A DNA stretch of 64,000 nucleotides. It comes from Nageia nagi. Its lineage: Eukaryota; Pinophyta. The position numbers and the translations under genes were made by a program. Shown here one piece after another: positions 36,351 through 45,670 of the stretch. The notes beneath the pieces were generated by a model. That model made no database searches. It was given only the letters and a program-made list of their open reading frames with translations, and was not told the DNA's origin. Position 1 is the stretch's first letter. Each line of letters begins with the position of its first letter. The stretch is taken from positions 205,220,001 through 205,284,000 of the forward strand of contig JBITNC010000001.1 in NCBI GenBank assembly GCA_050084985.1. Reading direction: 5' to 3'.

Positions 36351-36559
36351 CGATAAGTTCTTCTTGCTCATTAAATATACACCCAATGCTAATAAAAACT
36401 TCTTGAGGAGTTCTATTTGGGTTCAAATTAAAAGTGATAGTTATTTTGGATATCTCTTTGATCAAATTTTGATTATTGAAGTGATTATATTGATCATAGA
36501 GATTTTCTAATTCAATCATTTTAGAAGGATCTAACTATAATATATTATCTAATTCCAAG
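36316..36559 (-). pseudogene. Ty3-B linker between aRNH and RT
   Basis: An open stretch (36316-36519) begins MIELENLYDQYNHFNNQNLI and ends in the RT entry. Plant elements that carry the archaeal RNase H ahead of RT have such a KLEDLYD-type linker (from memory of the family). It shows that aRNH and RT are contiguous parts of one polyprotein. Confidence 0.6.
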
Positions 36560-37304
36560 AATCTTGTTAAATATTATTTTATGCATTGTATATAAAATGC
36601 AAAAGTTGTCTATTAGAATAAAAAACTTACCAATATTTAATGTTATTTGGTATAGCTAGCCTAAAAAGTAATTCAATTTGGTAATTCCCAAATTTGAGAG
36701 AGGGGTTTGGCTTTATCATAGAAGTCGTTACAAAAAAAGAGTCTACTTGAGAATTCTAATTTCAAGGGATAATGACTATATTTAAAGAATTGAAAGTTTC
36801 AATAATATCCCAAACAAGATGACTATAAGATCACAATCTATGATTCTTTAGTTTGAAATTGATTTTTAACTTGTTTGATAATTAATTTTGCATCCCTAAA
36901 ATATATTAAATTACAAATTTGCAACTCTTTCTTTGCTAAATTTAAGCCTTGATATAAAGCTTCATATCCAATGATGTTATTAGTGCAATGAAAGATTAGT
37001 CTTGTTAAATAAACTTTCTTCGCTCCATTTGGCATAATAAAAATGACACTTTCTCTACATTTACTACCATCAAAATACATTTTCCATACATCATTCAAGT
37101 TTATAATATTTATTTCTTTTTTAGGTTCTTCTTCAATAGCTTGACAAGAACCAATCTCCACTTCTTGGAAGAAAGTTATTAATTAATTTTCCTATAAATT
37201 TACCTCATGCATGAGAATTTTTTTGACATTCCTTCAATCTTATTTTCTTCAAGAATAACCACCCACCTTTGTTTAGTTTTAGGTTTGAGGATTTGCAATG
37301 TATC
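36560..37304 (-). pseudogene. Ty3-B archaeal-type RNase H, upstream of RT
   Basis: An open stretch at 36838-37161 contains WKMYFDGSKC (first Asp), HCTNNIIGYEALYQGLNLAK (Glu) and YFRDAKLIIKQVKNQFQTKE (second Asp), so the catalytic acids of the archaeal-type RNase H are kept. After one stop it continues as a HRL..YSHLVWDIIETFN-like segment (36780-36835) and a VELLFR-type tail near 36660-36680. TRG-1 was inserted 143 bp upstream. Unlike Ty3-A, this domain lies before RT, not after RNase H. Confidence 0.8.
37300..37304. repeat. TRG-1 target-site duplication, left copy (GTATC)
   Basis: GTATC directly left of the LTR end at 37305 is identical to 45666-45670. A perfect 5-bp duplication is the integrase footprint of Ty3-type elements. 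Confidence 0.8.
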
Positions 37305-38001
37305 TGTTGATTAGGATTGTGTAATATATGCGCCATGAACAATCTCAACCAAAGTACATCAAGAACAAACTATGTGATAGTCTGATCTCCGGAGAAGGCC
37401 GGTTCCTTATACATTGGGTGTAGAAAAAGTAACAGGAAAGAAAATAAAAAGGAGTAGAGTGTGAGGAATTTAAGCAAAAGGCATAGGGTAACAAGAGAGA
37501 AAGCAAAGGTGGATCACTAGTTCAGCGTGGGCTTTCACAGTGTGTGAAACCTTGGCCTGAATCTAGTGTCGCAGCCACAGAACAAGTTCTCACTCTCTGA
37601 ATAGCTCCCCAGCTTCCACTCTACCATGTAGCAGACACAGTTATACTAGCAACCCGCAATTATTATTCAGGAAACAAGCTAAGCTGCCATAATGTAACCA
37701 AATTAAGAATAACAATTACGAGTGCTAGACAAGAAAGGTCAAGATGGTATCATATTGCCGGCCAAAAACTACAGGTCTTCGAGAACAAATGTAAAGGGCA
37801 ATACTAGGCTTCCGACCTTTTTCTCACTTTATTTTCATATATTTATACTGTAGTAACTACAATTTCAAGAAGTGCAGAATAGAAACGGTTACAAAAATGG
37901 CTTCAAGATTCTAGCCTTCTTTTAACTGATACTACCTACATACGCCACTTGGCAGAATATTACAAAAATGGGCAAGATTGTAGATGATACGCTTCTTGAC
38001 A
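37305..38001 (-). repeat. TRG-1 3' LTR (697 bp)
   Basis: On the minus strand it runs TGTCAAGAAGCG...CCTAATCAACA. A TATA-like TATAAATATATG lies on the minus strand around 37837-37849. It is the only one of the two same-orientation LTRs that is complete. Confidence 0.85.
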
Positions 38002-38029
38002 ACTATGATCTGACCTTTTGCTGGCTTCG
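38002..38029 (-). other. TRG-1 segment next to the 3' LTR (weak polypurine tract)
   Basis: The minus strand reads AGCAAAAGGTCAGATCATAG just before the LTR. Only AAAAGG is a purine run, so the tract is non-canonical. About 18 bp of this same sequence also precede the inverted LTR at 44952-44969, showing that the inverted copy came from the 3' end of an element of this family. Confidence 0.5.
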
Positions 38030-38670
38030 TCTCTACATTCCAGAATGTTTTACTCACTGGCTCCGGCTATTTGATCACTTTTTGCTGACCTCATCTCTTC
38101 TGGGCTCTGGTTTCTTTCACAAATGTTAACCTTGTTTCTTCCCCTGACATCAGCTTCATATTTTTGGAATTCTCCACTCACTGGCTTCGGATACTAGATT
38201 ACTCCTCGCTGACATCATCTCTTCCGGGCTCCAGTTTCCTTCACAAATATGAGTTTTGTCTTTTCTGTGACGTCATCTTCATATTTCCGGAACGCTTCGT
38301 CCTCCGGGCTCCGGATACTAAATTACTCCTCCCTGATGTCATCTTTTCCGGGCTCCGATTTTCCTCAGCTTCACATTTCCGGAATGCTTTGCTTCCTGGA
38401 GAACCTTATGCTGACCTTATCTCTTCGGGCTCGTTCTTTATCAAAATGTGACCATCTTATCCTTCACGATGTCATCATTTCATCTGGAACGCTTTACTTT
38501 ACGAGGCTCTAGCTTTGGGTTAAGGCTCGGAATCGCTGACATCATCATCTCTGGAACCCGGGCTTTACCAAAATGCGACTATATTATCCTCTGTGACATC
38601 ATCATCTTATTCCGGAATGCTTTACTTCCGGAACACTTAACTTTCGGGCTCCGACTTGTTTTGTTTGCTC
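38030..38670 (-). repeat. TRG-1 degenerate tandem repeat, period about 123 bp
   Basis: A GGCTCCGGATACTAGATTAC-like core appears at about 38060, 38181 and 38307 (spacing 121-126). Units also repeat CTCTTCCGGGCTCC, TTTCCGGAA(C/T)GCTT and TGA(C/T)(A/G)TCATC blocks to about 38660, roughly five units. One unit has the perfect palindrome TGACGTCA (38268-38275), the core of bZIP factor sites. Three overlapping plus-strand open frames here (38164-38708) repeat the same peptide and are artefacts of the array. Confidence 0.7.
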
Positions 38671-38859
38671 CAAAAAAAACTCCCGGGGATCTTAAAATGA
38701 ACCCATGATTGCAAGTAAAGTACACCGAGGCTTTACTTCAAGGATTTATTATGGAGGAATCTACATTATGGCGACTTCTAGGGGGAAAATTTCACCTTTA
38801 TCAAAGAGGAATTTAGAACCCAAACCTTTATTTCCATGAATCAAAAATTGGACTTGCCT
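38671..38859 (-). other. TRG-1 3' untranslated stretch
   Basis: Sequence between the stop of the second ORF and the tandem repeat. Nothing recognised. Confidence 0.4.
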
Positions 38860-39927
38860 TCAACTCTGTAGACTCAAGATTTGCTGGACTTTACTCCAGT
38901 CTACCGGGATCCCGAAAAAATCTTTTAGCCTCGCATGAGCTAAGGCTGTATGGTTCAACACTTCGTAAGATACATTGGCATGTTTCCTCAATAATTGCTG
39001 TATGCGAAATCTGCCGTTAGCCAAAGAATCAAAGAATTTTACGAAATTGGTTTCGTCAAAGGAAACCAGGAGCGTATCAACATCATCAGTACTTTGAATC
39101 CTATTCTGTAGACTATTCAAAAACTCAGCCTCTGAGACAAGCGAGCTGTCACTTTTCCATAACTCTGGGATTCCGGATGCATTCAACCCTTGTATCTCTG
39201 ATTTAAAATTTTCCATTTCTTACGTCCAACGCAGGACATTACTTCGGATCTCCTGACAAACCCATTTACCCCTCACTGGGTAATCGATTGCTGACATGAG
39301 CTCCACTCGATCACCAATATTATACGACTGTAATTTTTCATTTGAGAGGAAGTTCAGTCTTTTATTCGCTTGCTTTGCCTCTTCTGAAATAGGATTCAAA
39401 ATACTTTCACATCTTGTGACCTCAGCTTCGAGCCTTTTGAGCTCTGATAAACATGACTCCACATAGTCCCTTAGATGAATTAAGTCTTTGACTTCCTGCA
39501 TCCTCAGCTCCCAAAATTTTTCTTTTGTATTTAACAGAAAAGATTTGTCTACTTTATTTGCATTCAGCTTTGCTTGGAGTTCCACCATGTTAGCATTCAG
39601 ACTGCTGATCTCCGCTACTCTGGCAGTTATTTCCGCATCTCTTTGAGCGATGATAGCATCCTTTTGGCCCAGCATATCCGCTGTAGGAGCCGCCGCTAAA
39701 CTAGTCTTCAAAATTGATATATTATTCTCCGCAGCCTTCAGTTTTATTTTATTCATGTCTAATTGCTGCTTCATGGCTTCATGGGCCTTTTGCAGCTTAT
39801 GGTATTTGACCTCTAACTTGGTAAGTTCGGATATGTTGAGATCGATAGCTGTTTGTAGGAGCTCGTTCTTATCACTCCTAGATATGCTGCGAGTGTCAAT
39901 CTTCACCCGGGTGTTCATGGATGACAA
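38860..39927 (-). pseudogene. TRG-1 second ORF, C-terminal coiled coil
   Basis: Two open stretches in one frame, 39927-39220 and 39216-38860, separated by a single stop. Residues from about 39900 to 39400 show heptad-like spacing of Leu, Ile and Met among Lys, Glu and Gln (KLEVKYHKLQKAHEAMKQQL; EISSLNANMVELQAKLNANK). This predicts a long parallel coiled coil, with a later YNIGDRVELM segment and a helical end (FFDSLANGRFRIQQLLRKHA). A structural or particle-associated role is conceivable but unproven. Confidence 0.65.
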
Positions 39928-40187
39928 ATCACCTTCTTGTGGATCCTAGGCAATAGCCATTTCCAGCACCTTATGCTTCGGATCCATGGATGTCTGAAAC
40001 CTTACCGAATTTTCCGGAAGTGGAAGTTTTTTCGCTTGCTTCTACATCCATGACTCCTACCCTTGTTTCATCTGCTGATACTGCTGCATGATGCCATCCA
40101 TGGATACCTGCTGCCCTGATATCATGATGAAGGGGGATCTGGCGCTCAACTCTTGAGATGAAGCGGCTACGATCTGTTGAACTGGTG

Positions 40188-41168
40188 TCATGGGACTAGC
40201 TTGGCTGACCCGGGGTTACTGCTGCCGGAAGGATTAGCGGCAGGAAGTGTTGGGATAGATGAGGGAGCGGACGATGGAGGTGGAGATGGTGGAGGCGATG
40301 AAGGTATTGTAACAATTCTTATGGTAGGAGGAACTTGTATACTGGGTATAGGAGGAAGGGAGCTCTGCCATTGGATAGATGGTGGTGTAATGAGAGATGG
40401 TATGGGTGCAGCTGGAATAGCCGCCAGAATTGGGGGAAGTGTAATGGGAACGGAAATGGGAGCGGTAGGGGTAGGCAGAGCAGAAGTAAGAGAAAGAGGG
40501 GAAGAGGGAGTAGAAAGCATACCTGATGGGGTCGGGCTCCTCCTTCTTCTCTTTGGTGGTGATGGAAGTGGTGCCTTCTCTTTCTGGATTTTCCTTTTAG
40601 CTGTGTATACTCTCTCAGGCCTCCTAGCCACCGTCTCTGTGGAAATCTCCATGATCTCCTCCTCGTGTTGCTTCCCCCGAGCTGATGCTTGAGACTTTGC
40701 GTGTCCCTGCTCTCCCTCCTCGTCACTGTCATCTGAATCTTTTCCTGTGGGGACTTCTGTGGGATGCTCTATTCCCCACATCTCCTCAAATTTATCATCT
40801 AAATCAGAATCTAGAGGAGTATTCCGATTCCCAAACTCGATCCTGTACCGGGTAAAGGTAGCTATTTTTTCTTCACTCCATCTCTGATCTCTTAGTGTTT
40901 TCAAAGCCTTTTTTGAGATGGAGTCAGTCTTCGGGTCAAAAATGGCTTTCCTGTTATAGAAACTCAACCACGGTGGTAACAAGTCCTGGGTGATTACGGC
41001 GGTGGGCATCACCTTGTCTTCCTGCTCTGGATTTCGCCACCTAAGTAGCTCTGGCCTATTTTCGGCTCTAAAAGCTGGGGGATTGGGTTGGCTTCTCAGC
41101 TTCTTGCCAAAAATATCCTCTGGATCATATAAACAATATGGACTCAATTCCTTCAATTTTAGTTTCAA
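40188..41168 (-). pseudogene. TRG-1 second ORF, middle part: charged and Pro-rich
   Basis: An open stretch of 326 codons. It begins with a conserved-looking segment (LSPYCLYDPEDIFGKKL), continues through a helical RWSEEKIATFTRYRIEFGNR region and an acidic run (GKDSDDSDEEGEQGH, about 40700-40745), then a basic PPKRRRRSPTP patch that could act as a nuclear-localisation signal (about 40530-40560), and about 110 residues of Pro/Ser/Thr/Ala-rich low complexity. The plus-strand open frames at 40177-40692 and 40335-40526 are antisense shadows of this low-complexity part. Confidence 0.65.
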
Positions 41169-41293
41169 TAATTTGCCCCTTAAATAGTCGCTTGCTCCCT
41201 GCTTTGGAGCACCAGGTCATGCACTTTGTGGGGGAGAGCATAGACTCCTCTCTTTTTGGTGGTAGCTCTGTATTTGGAGTCAATATAATCCAT

Positions 41294-42345
41294 CTATCTG
41301 GCATATTCCACACTGAAAATCCAATCAGTCACATGAACTGGTAGCAAAAATGGGGCCCTAGAAAACCCATACAGCCTTATGAAAGTCCCATTTTCCGCAA
41401 AAAACCAGTCCCCGACCTCTCCATGGGGCATGCAGAGGTATATTTTGGAGGCTATTGATAACCTTAGAACTGCGAGGGTTAATAGACCCATTACTGGAAC
41501 TAAAAAATTCTCCACAAAGGAGTAGTAATTTGCCGAGGACCTCACCTCCTCGGTCCATTTTTCCACTGGCTTCTGAGACCCATCTTCATTACTCTGGACC
41601 AGGGTTAAATTTTTGAAAACCTCGGCATTTTGATGAATCATCATCCAGACAATGTATGATGTATAAGCAAAATGAAATCCATCGCCAATCCTTACTAGCT
41701 GTTCCGATATTCCATCCGAAAGGGCACTAGCCCAGTCATACATCATGGGAGAAACTGGGTGAGAAATTCGATAAGCTATAACCAACCTTGAAGGTGAGAC
41801 ATATCTATCTTTTTCCCTCCCCTGCTGCTATGGCTAGCATGGACAATAGTAATTACAGATGTGCAAAAAAAATTTGAGAGTGGGAGCTCAGAACTGGGGA
41901 ACTCTCTAAACTTTGCGGACCCGGCTGTATTTTTATTTAGCCAAGCTGTGATATTTGCTCTTAGGTTGGCGCTAGGTGTGATATACCAATCAATTTGCAT
42001 GAGGGGAACCATAGGAGGGGGTGGACTAAAAGCCTCTGCTATTGCAACAAAATCCAAATTTAGGATAGTTCTACCTTGCAAGTCTCTGACTATCCTAGTT
42101 GCAGGATCGAATGCCCCTTTTATGATTTCTACCAACTCGGGAGCAGGAAAGCATCTATGAGGGACAAAATGCATGAGACCCGAACCCATTGGGGAGTGAG
42201 CTATATGATTGAAGCTGAAGTTTAGGCACTTACCTTCCGCAGTGCCCTTGGGGTTCTTGTTCAGGGCTGTAATCTCGGTATCCCACAATAACTCCATGGA
42301 ATCTGATACCTTCCTTACCATCTTCGCCACTGATCCTGAGCTCAT
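41294..42345 (-). pseudogene. TRG-1 second ORF, N-terminal globular part
   Basis: Two open stretches joined by a one-base shift near 41800: 42345-41776 and 41785-41294. Marked features: MHFVPHRCFPAPELVEI followed by RIVRDLQGRTILNL (42080-42190), a DWYITPSANLRANITAWL segment (about 41940-41995), RISHPVSPMMYDWASALSDG (about 41710-41770), FHFAYTSYIVWMMIHQN (about 41635-41685), and a hydrophobic FLVPVMGLLTLAVLRLSIAS segment (about 41455-41515) that could be a buried or membrane helix. The RIVRDLQG-type motif recurs in the old ORF at 20950-24183. Function unknown. Confidence 0.65.
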
Positions 42346-42815
42346 TCTTGTTCGCTTGCGCTGTGCTTATCAACCCTTCTTGTACCACTTCTTTTGCCTC
42401 TGACCTGGATTCTTTTGCTATGTTTCACAGCTCCTGGCAATGCTCAGTAGACACTAACTTTGCAAATTCGTGAGCCAAAGCTTTCTATGAATCCTAGCAT
42501 TTAGGTATCTTGGTAAGTAGTGCTCTGGGTCTTTTAATAGCTCATTTAGATGCACGATCTTTCAGAGCGCAGGAAATCACCTCACGATAGCAGCATTAAT
42601 AACTGATTTGGTATTTTACGATCTTTTTGGGAACCTCGAGATTTGAATTCCTGTACCCTTTTGGAAACTTCAATTCTGTCGGTGTAAAAAGGTGCCAATA
42701 CTATTAACACTATGCTACTAATAAATCGCTGACAACTATCACAACAACTCGAAATAAATGCAAACATCACGCTATTTACAATATGTGTACACATCATCTT
42801 TCCTCTTTCAAACGG
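42346..42815 (-). other. TRG-1 spacer between gag and second ORF
   Basis: About 470 bp. The minus-strand frame at 42582-42797 has no recognised domain. Nothing else seen. The two ORFs are not fused, so the second would need re-initiation, splicing or a separate transcript. Confidence 0.4.
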
Positions 42816-44144
42816 TCATTGTCCCGTGCTGGCGGGCTTCAGTGAAACTCCTATATCTGCTGGTGTAGAATTCATCAGGTTCACATTTCGGTTTATGTCA
42901 TCAGCTACACCAGGCGGAGGAATACCCCCACTCCTCGACAAATACTCTTGATATTGATAAATAGGGCAGGTTGTTTATTCATGAGTGTCATTACAGGCCA
43001 AACACAACCCAGTAACTGCCCTGAAAGAGGAAGCTTGGTCCACGTCCTCATTCAACACATGTTGAGCCTTTTCTACAGCAGGATAGAGATACCTTCTGGC
43101 ATTGCTTTATCTGGTCAGAATGGTAATCTGGTTTGCCATATTTCTACACAAATTCCAGAGTTCCTGAATTTCTGGTGATGAAGATACCCCTTGGTTCATA
43201 TTAGGCTGAGGAGGGGCTTGTAAGGCCAAGGGAGCTCTAGGGACCGGCAAATTTGATGGCCACGGTTGAGCAGGGGCAGGAATACTTGCCAGAGGTGGCA
43301 CTGAACTGATTACTGGAGGTCTCCAAATCTATTGTTGTGCAGTTATTGGAAAATAGGGCATTGGCATACGACTTGGTAATTTTCCAACTGCAATAAGACA
43401 GGATTCAGCATATACTACTTGTCTATAGACCTCCGGGAAAGTATTCACTCCGGAATTTTGGATTTGCAGAGAGAGATCCAGAGGAAAGGCTCTCAGATAA
43501 TACATTAAGGCTTGAAAGTGCTGAGGCCTGACTGGCATGGGTACTCTCGTCCACATTTTCTGGAATCTAATGTTGAAATCCAAGATATTTTCTTGTTCAT
43601 ATCTTTTGATTGAAGTGAACTGTGTTAACAAAGAAAAGGGATCTCCTAATTCATTAAACTCCAAGATAAAGGGCTCTTCCAGTTGAGCCCAAGTAGTGAT
43701 AGATCCATTAGGAAGGCCCCTATACCAATCTAGGACCTTTCCTTTGAAAGACTGAGCCAGTAATCTCACCATAACATCTTCATGCTGAATATTGTGAATC
43801 TGGGCTAGGCCGGCCACATCAACACAGTGCTCATAAGCCATTTTTTCTGAAGTTGCATCAAACTTAGGAAGGGTTTTGAAAACATTTGCTGGGATATCAT
43901 GCAATACCGCCAGGGCTATTGGTACTCCATTATCCCATTCCGGATAAATATTCTGAGCTGGATTAGCCATTCCGGGGAAGGTATTTCTAGTATGAAGATT
44001 GGATAATTCTGGCTTGGTAAAGAATTTTAGGGAGATGATACTATTCAGAGACTTGGACTTGATCAGGGTCTTTCTCTTAGGAACATCTAACACTCTAAAA
44101 TCCGGTGTTTCTTTTGCTGCTCTAGTTTTAGATCTTGTCCACAT
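42816..44144 (-). pseudogene. TRG-1 gag, 443 codons with three in-frame stops
   Basis: A single frame from ATG 44144 to TGA at 42816. The first 271 codons are intact (to 43329). The plant retrotransposon gag core is clear: LAQSFKGKVLDWYRGLPNGS (about 43715-43775), then WAQLEEPFILEFNEL and FTSIKRYEQENILDFNIRFQ (about 43560-43625), then the AFPLDLSLQIQ region. A Pro/Ala-rich linker (43107-43301) follows, and a zinc knuckle CLACNDTHE*TTC (about 42980-43020) whose Cys and His ligands are kept, with a TAA inside. The only disruptions are three stops, so it is a recent loss. Gag would assemble particles and bind the element RNA. Confidence 0.85.
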
Positions 44145-44292
44145 AAACTCTAGGTGGCAAAAGAAAATGAAAGGTTCAAAAGCACATATGATATTTACAA
44201 ATAATCTGCTTTAATACATACCAAGATAGTGCTTCAGCAGAGTCGCCAATAAGTTTCTTCGTGTCCCACTGGGCGTGCCAAAAAGAAATACT
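44145..44292 (-). other. TRG-1 leader with primer-binding-site candidate
   Basis: Twelve bases inside the LTR end the minus strand reads TGGCACGCCCAGTGGGAC (44280 to 44263), followed by TTGGCGACTCTGCTGAAG (44250-44232). Tat/Ogre-like plant elements have GC-rich TGGC-starting primer sites in this position. I cannot name the primer tRNA from the sequence alone. Confidence 0.5.
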
Positions 44293-44955
44293 GTTGATTA
44301 GGATTGTGTAATATATGTGCCGTGAACAATCTCAACCAAAGTACATCAAGAACAAACTATGTGATAGTCTGATCTCCGGAGAAGGCCGGTTCCTTATACA
44401 TTGGGTGTAGAAAAAGTAACAGGAAAGAAAATAAAAAGGAGTAGAGTGCGAGGAATTTAAGCAAAAGGCATAGGGTAACAAGAGAGAAAGCAAAGGTGGA
44501 TCACTAGTTCAGCGCGGGCTTTCACAGTGTGTGAAACCTTGGCCTGAATCTAGTGTCGCAGCCACAGAACAAGTTCTCACTCTCTGAATAGCTCCCTAGC
44601 TTCCACTCTACCATGTAGCAGACACAGTTATACTAGCAACCCGCAATTATTATTCAGGAAACAAGCTAAGCTGCCACAATGTAACCAAATTAAGAATAAC
44701 AATTACGAGTGCTAGACAAGAAAGGTCAAGATGGTATCATATTGCCGGACAAAAACTACAGGTCTTCGAGAACAAATGTAAAGGGCAATACTAGGCTTCC
44801 GACCTTTTTTCACTTTATTTTCATATATTTATACTGTAGTAACTACAATTTCAAGAAGTGCAGAATAGAAACGGTTACAAAAACGGCTTCAAGATTCTAG
44901 CCTTCTTTTAACTGATACTACCTACATACGCCACTTGGCAGAATATTACAAAAAA
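44293..44955 (-). repeat. TRG-1 5' LTR, lacking the first 33 bp of U3
   Basis: Nearly identical to 37305-38001, but ends on the right after GAATATTACAAAAA. The 33 bases that should follow are missing, and the sequence continues directly into the inverted LTR segment through a shared A-run. An open plus-strand frame at 44709-44900 and its mirror at 45057-45248 are non-coding LTR sequence. Confidence 0.85.
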
Positions 44956-45665
44956 GGTCAGATCACAGTTGTCAAGAAGCGTATCATCTGCAATCTTGCC
45001 CATTTTTGTAATATTCTGCCAAGTGGCGTATGTAGGTAGTATCAGTTAAAAGAAGGCTAGAATCTTGAAGCCGTTTTTGTAACCGTTTCTATTCTGCACT
45101 TCTTGAAATTGTAGTTACTATAGTATAAATATATGAAAATAAAGTGAAAAAAGGTCGGAAGCCTAGTATTGCCCTTTACATTTGTTCTCGAAGACCTGTA
45201 GTTTTTGGCCGGCAATATGATACCATCTTGACCTTTCTTGTCTAGCACTCGTAATTGTTATTCTTAATTTGGTTACATTGTGGCAGCTTAGCTTGTTTCC
45301 TGAATAATAATTACGGGTTGCTAGTATAACTGTGTCTGCTACATGGTAGAGTGGAAGCTGGGGAGCTATTCAGAGAGTGAGAACTTGTTCTGTGGCTGCG
45401 ACACTAGATTCAGGCCAAGGTTTCACACACTGTGAAAGCCCGCGCTGAACTAGTGATCCACCTTTGCTTTCTCTCTTGTTACCCTATGCCTTTTGCTTAA
45501 ATTCCTCGCACTTTACTCCTTTTTATTTTCTTTCCTGTTACTTTTTCTACACCCAATGTATAAGGAACCGGCCTTCTTTGGAGATCAGACTATCACATAG
45601 TTTGTTCTTGATGTACTTTGGTTGAGATTGTTCACGGCGCATATATTACACAATCCTAATCAATA
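44952..45665 (+). repeat. TRG-1 inverted extra LTR with 18 bp of 3'-interior sequence
   Basis: A complete LTR (44970-45665) in plus orientation, TGTCAAGAAG...CCTAATCAATA, preceded by AAAAGGTCAGATCACAGT, the sequence that borders the 3' LTR inside the element. With 44293-44955 it forms a near-perfect inverted repeat of about 660 bp arms and a ~50-bp centre. Its U5 end abuts the right target duplication. The last dinucleotide reads TA instead of CA. Confidence 0.85.
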
Positions 45666-45670
45666 GTATC
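45666..45670. repeat. TRG-1 target-site duplication, right copy (GTATC)
   Basis: Identical to 37300-37304. Confidence 0.8.

Larger units (their letters stand above)
38860..42345 (-). pseudogene. TRG-1 second ORF: ~1160-codon protein of unknown function, lightly broken
   Basis: One long minus-strand reading from an ATG at 42345 (preceded by a stop) to a stop at 38860. It is interrupted only by two frameshifts (about 41800 and 41190), a stop near 41293, and four further stops (about 40188, 40055, 39950 and 39217). Most of these are TAG or TAA that could come from CAG, CAA or TGG. Order: globular N-terminal half (residues ~1-350), acidic and basic middle with a Pro/Ser/Thr-rich stretch (~480-710), coiled coil (~790-1000), helical C-terminus (~1020-1140). 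I recognise no protease, RT, RNase H, integrase, helicase or methyltransferase motif. It replaces pol in this element. A diverged relative lies at 20950-24183. Confidence 0.7.
37305..45665 (-). mobile_element. TRG-1: young non-autonomous gag-bearing LTR retrotransposon with an inverted extra LTR
   Basis: On the minus strand: truncated 5' LTR (44955-44293), primer-site region, gag (44144-42816), a long second ORF of unknown function (42345-38860), a tandem-repeat 3' region, and the 3' LTR (38001-37305). At the right border a further full LTR (44970-45665) lies in the opposite orientation. A perfect GTATC duplication bounds the whole 8.36 kb. No protease, RT, RNase H or integrase is present, so it must use enzymes of another element; gag-only elements of this kind are known as TR-GAGs. 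CpG dinucleotides and GC content are clearly higher than in the flanks, and LTR copies differ at only about ten sites by eye, so it is much younger than its neighbours. Confidence 0.85.

Noticed and set aside
38164-38708. Three overlapping plus-strand open frames with similar peptides.
   Set aside because: Produced by the ~123-bp GC-rich tandem repeat at the 3' end of TRG-1; no domain, and antisense to the element.
40177-40692. 171-codon plus-strand frame rich in Gly, and a second one at 40335-40526.
   Set aside because: Exact antisense of the Pro/Ser/Thr-rich low-complexity part of the TRG-1 second ORF.
44709-45248. Two near-identical 63-codon open frames in opposite orientation (44709-44900 and 45057-45248).
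   Set aside because: They are mirror images within the inverted LTR arms of TRG-1; the LTR is non-coding here.
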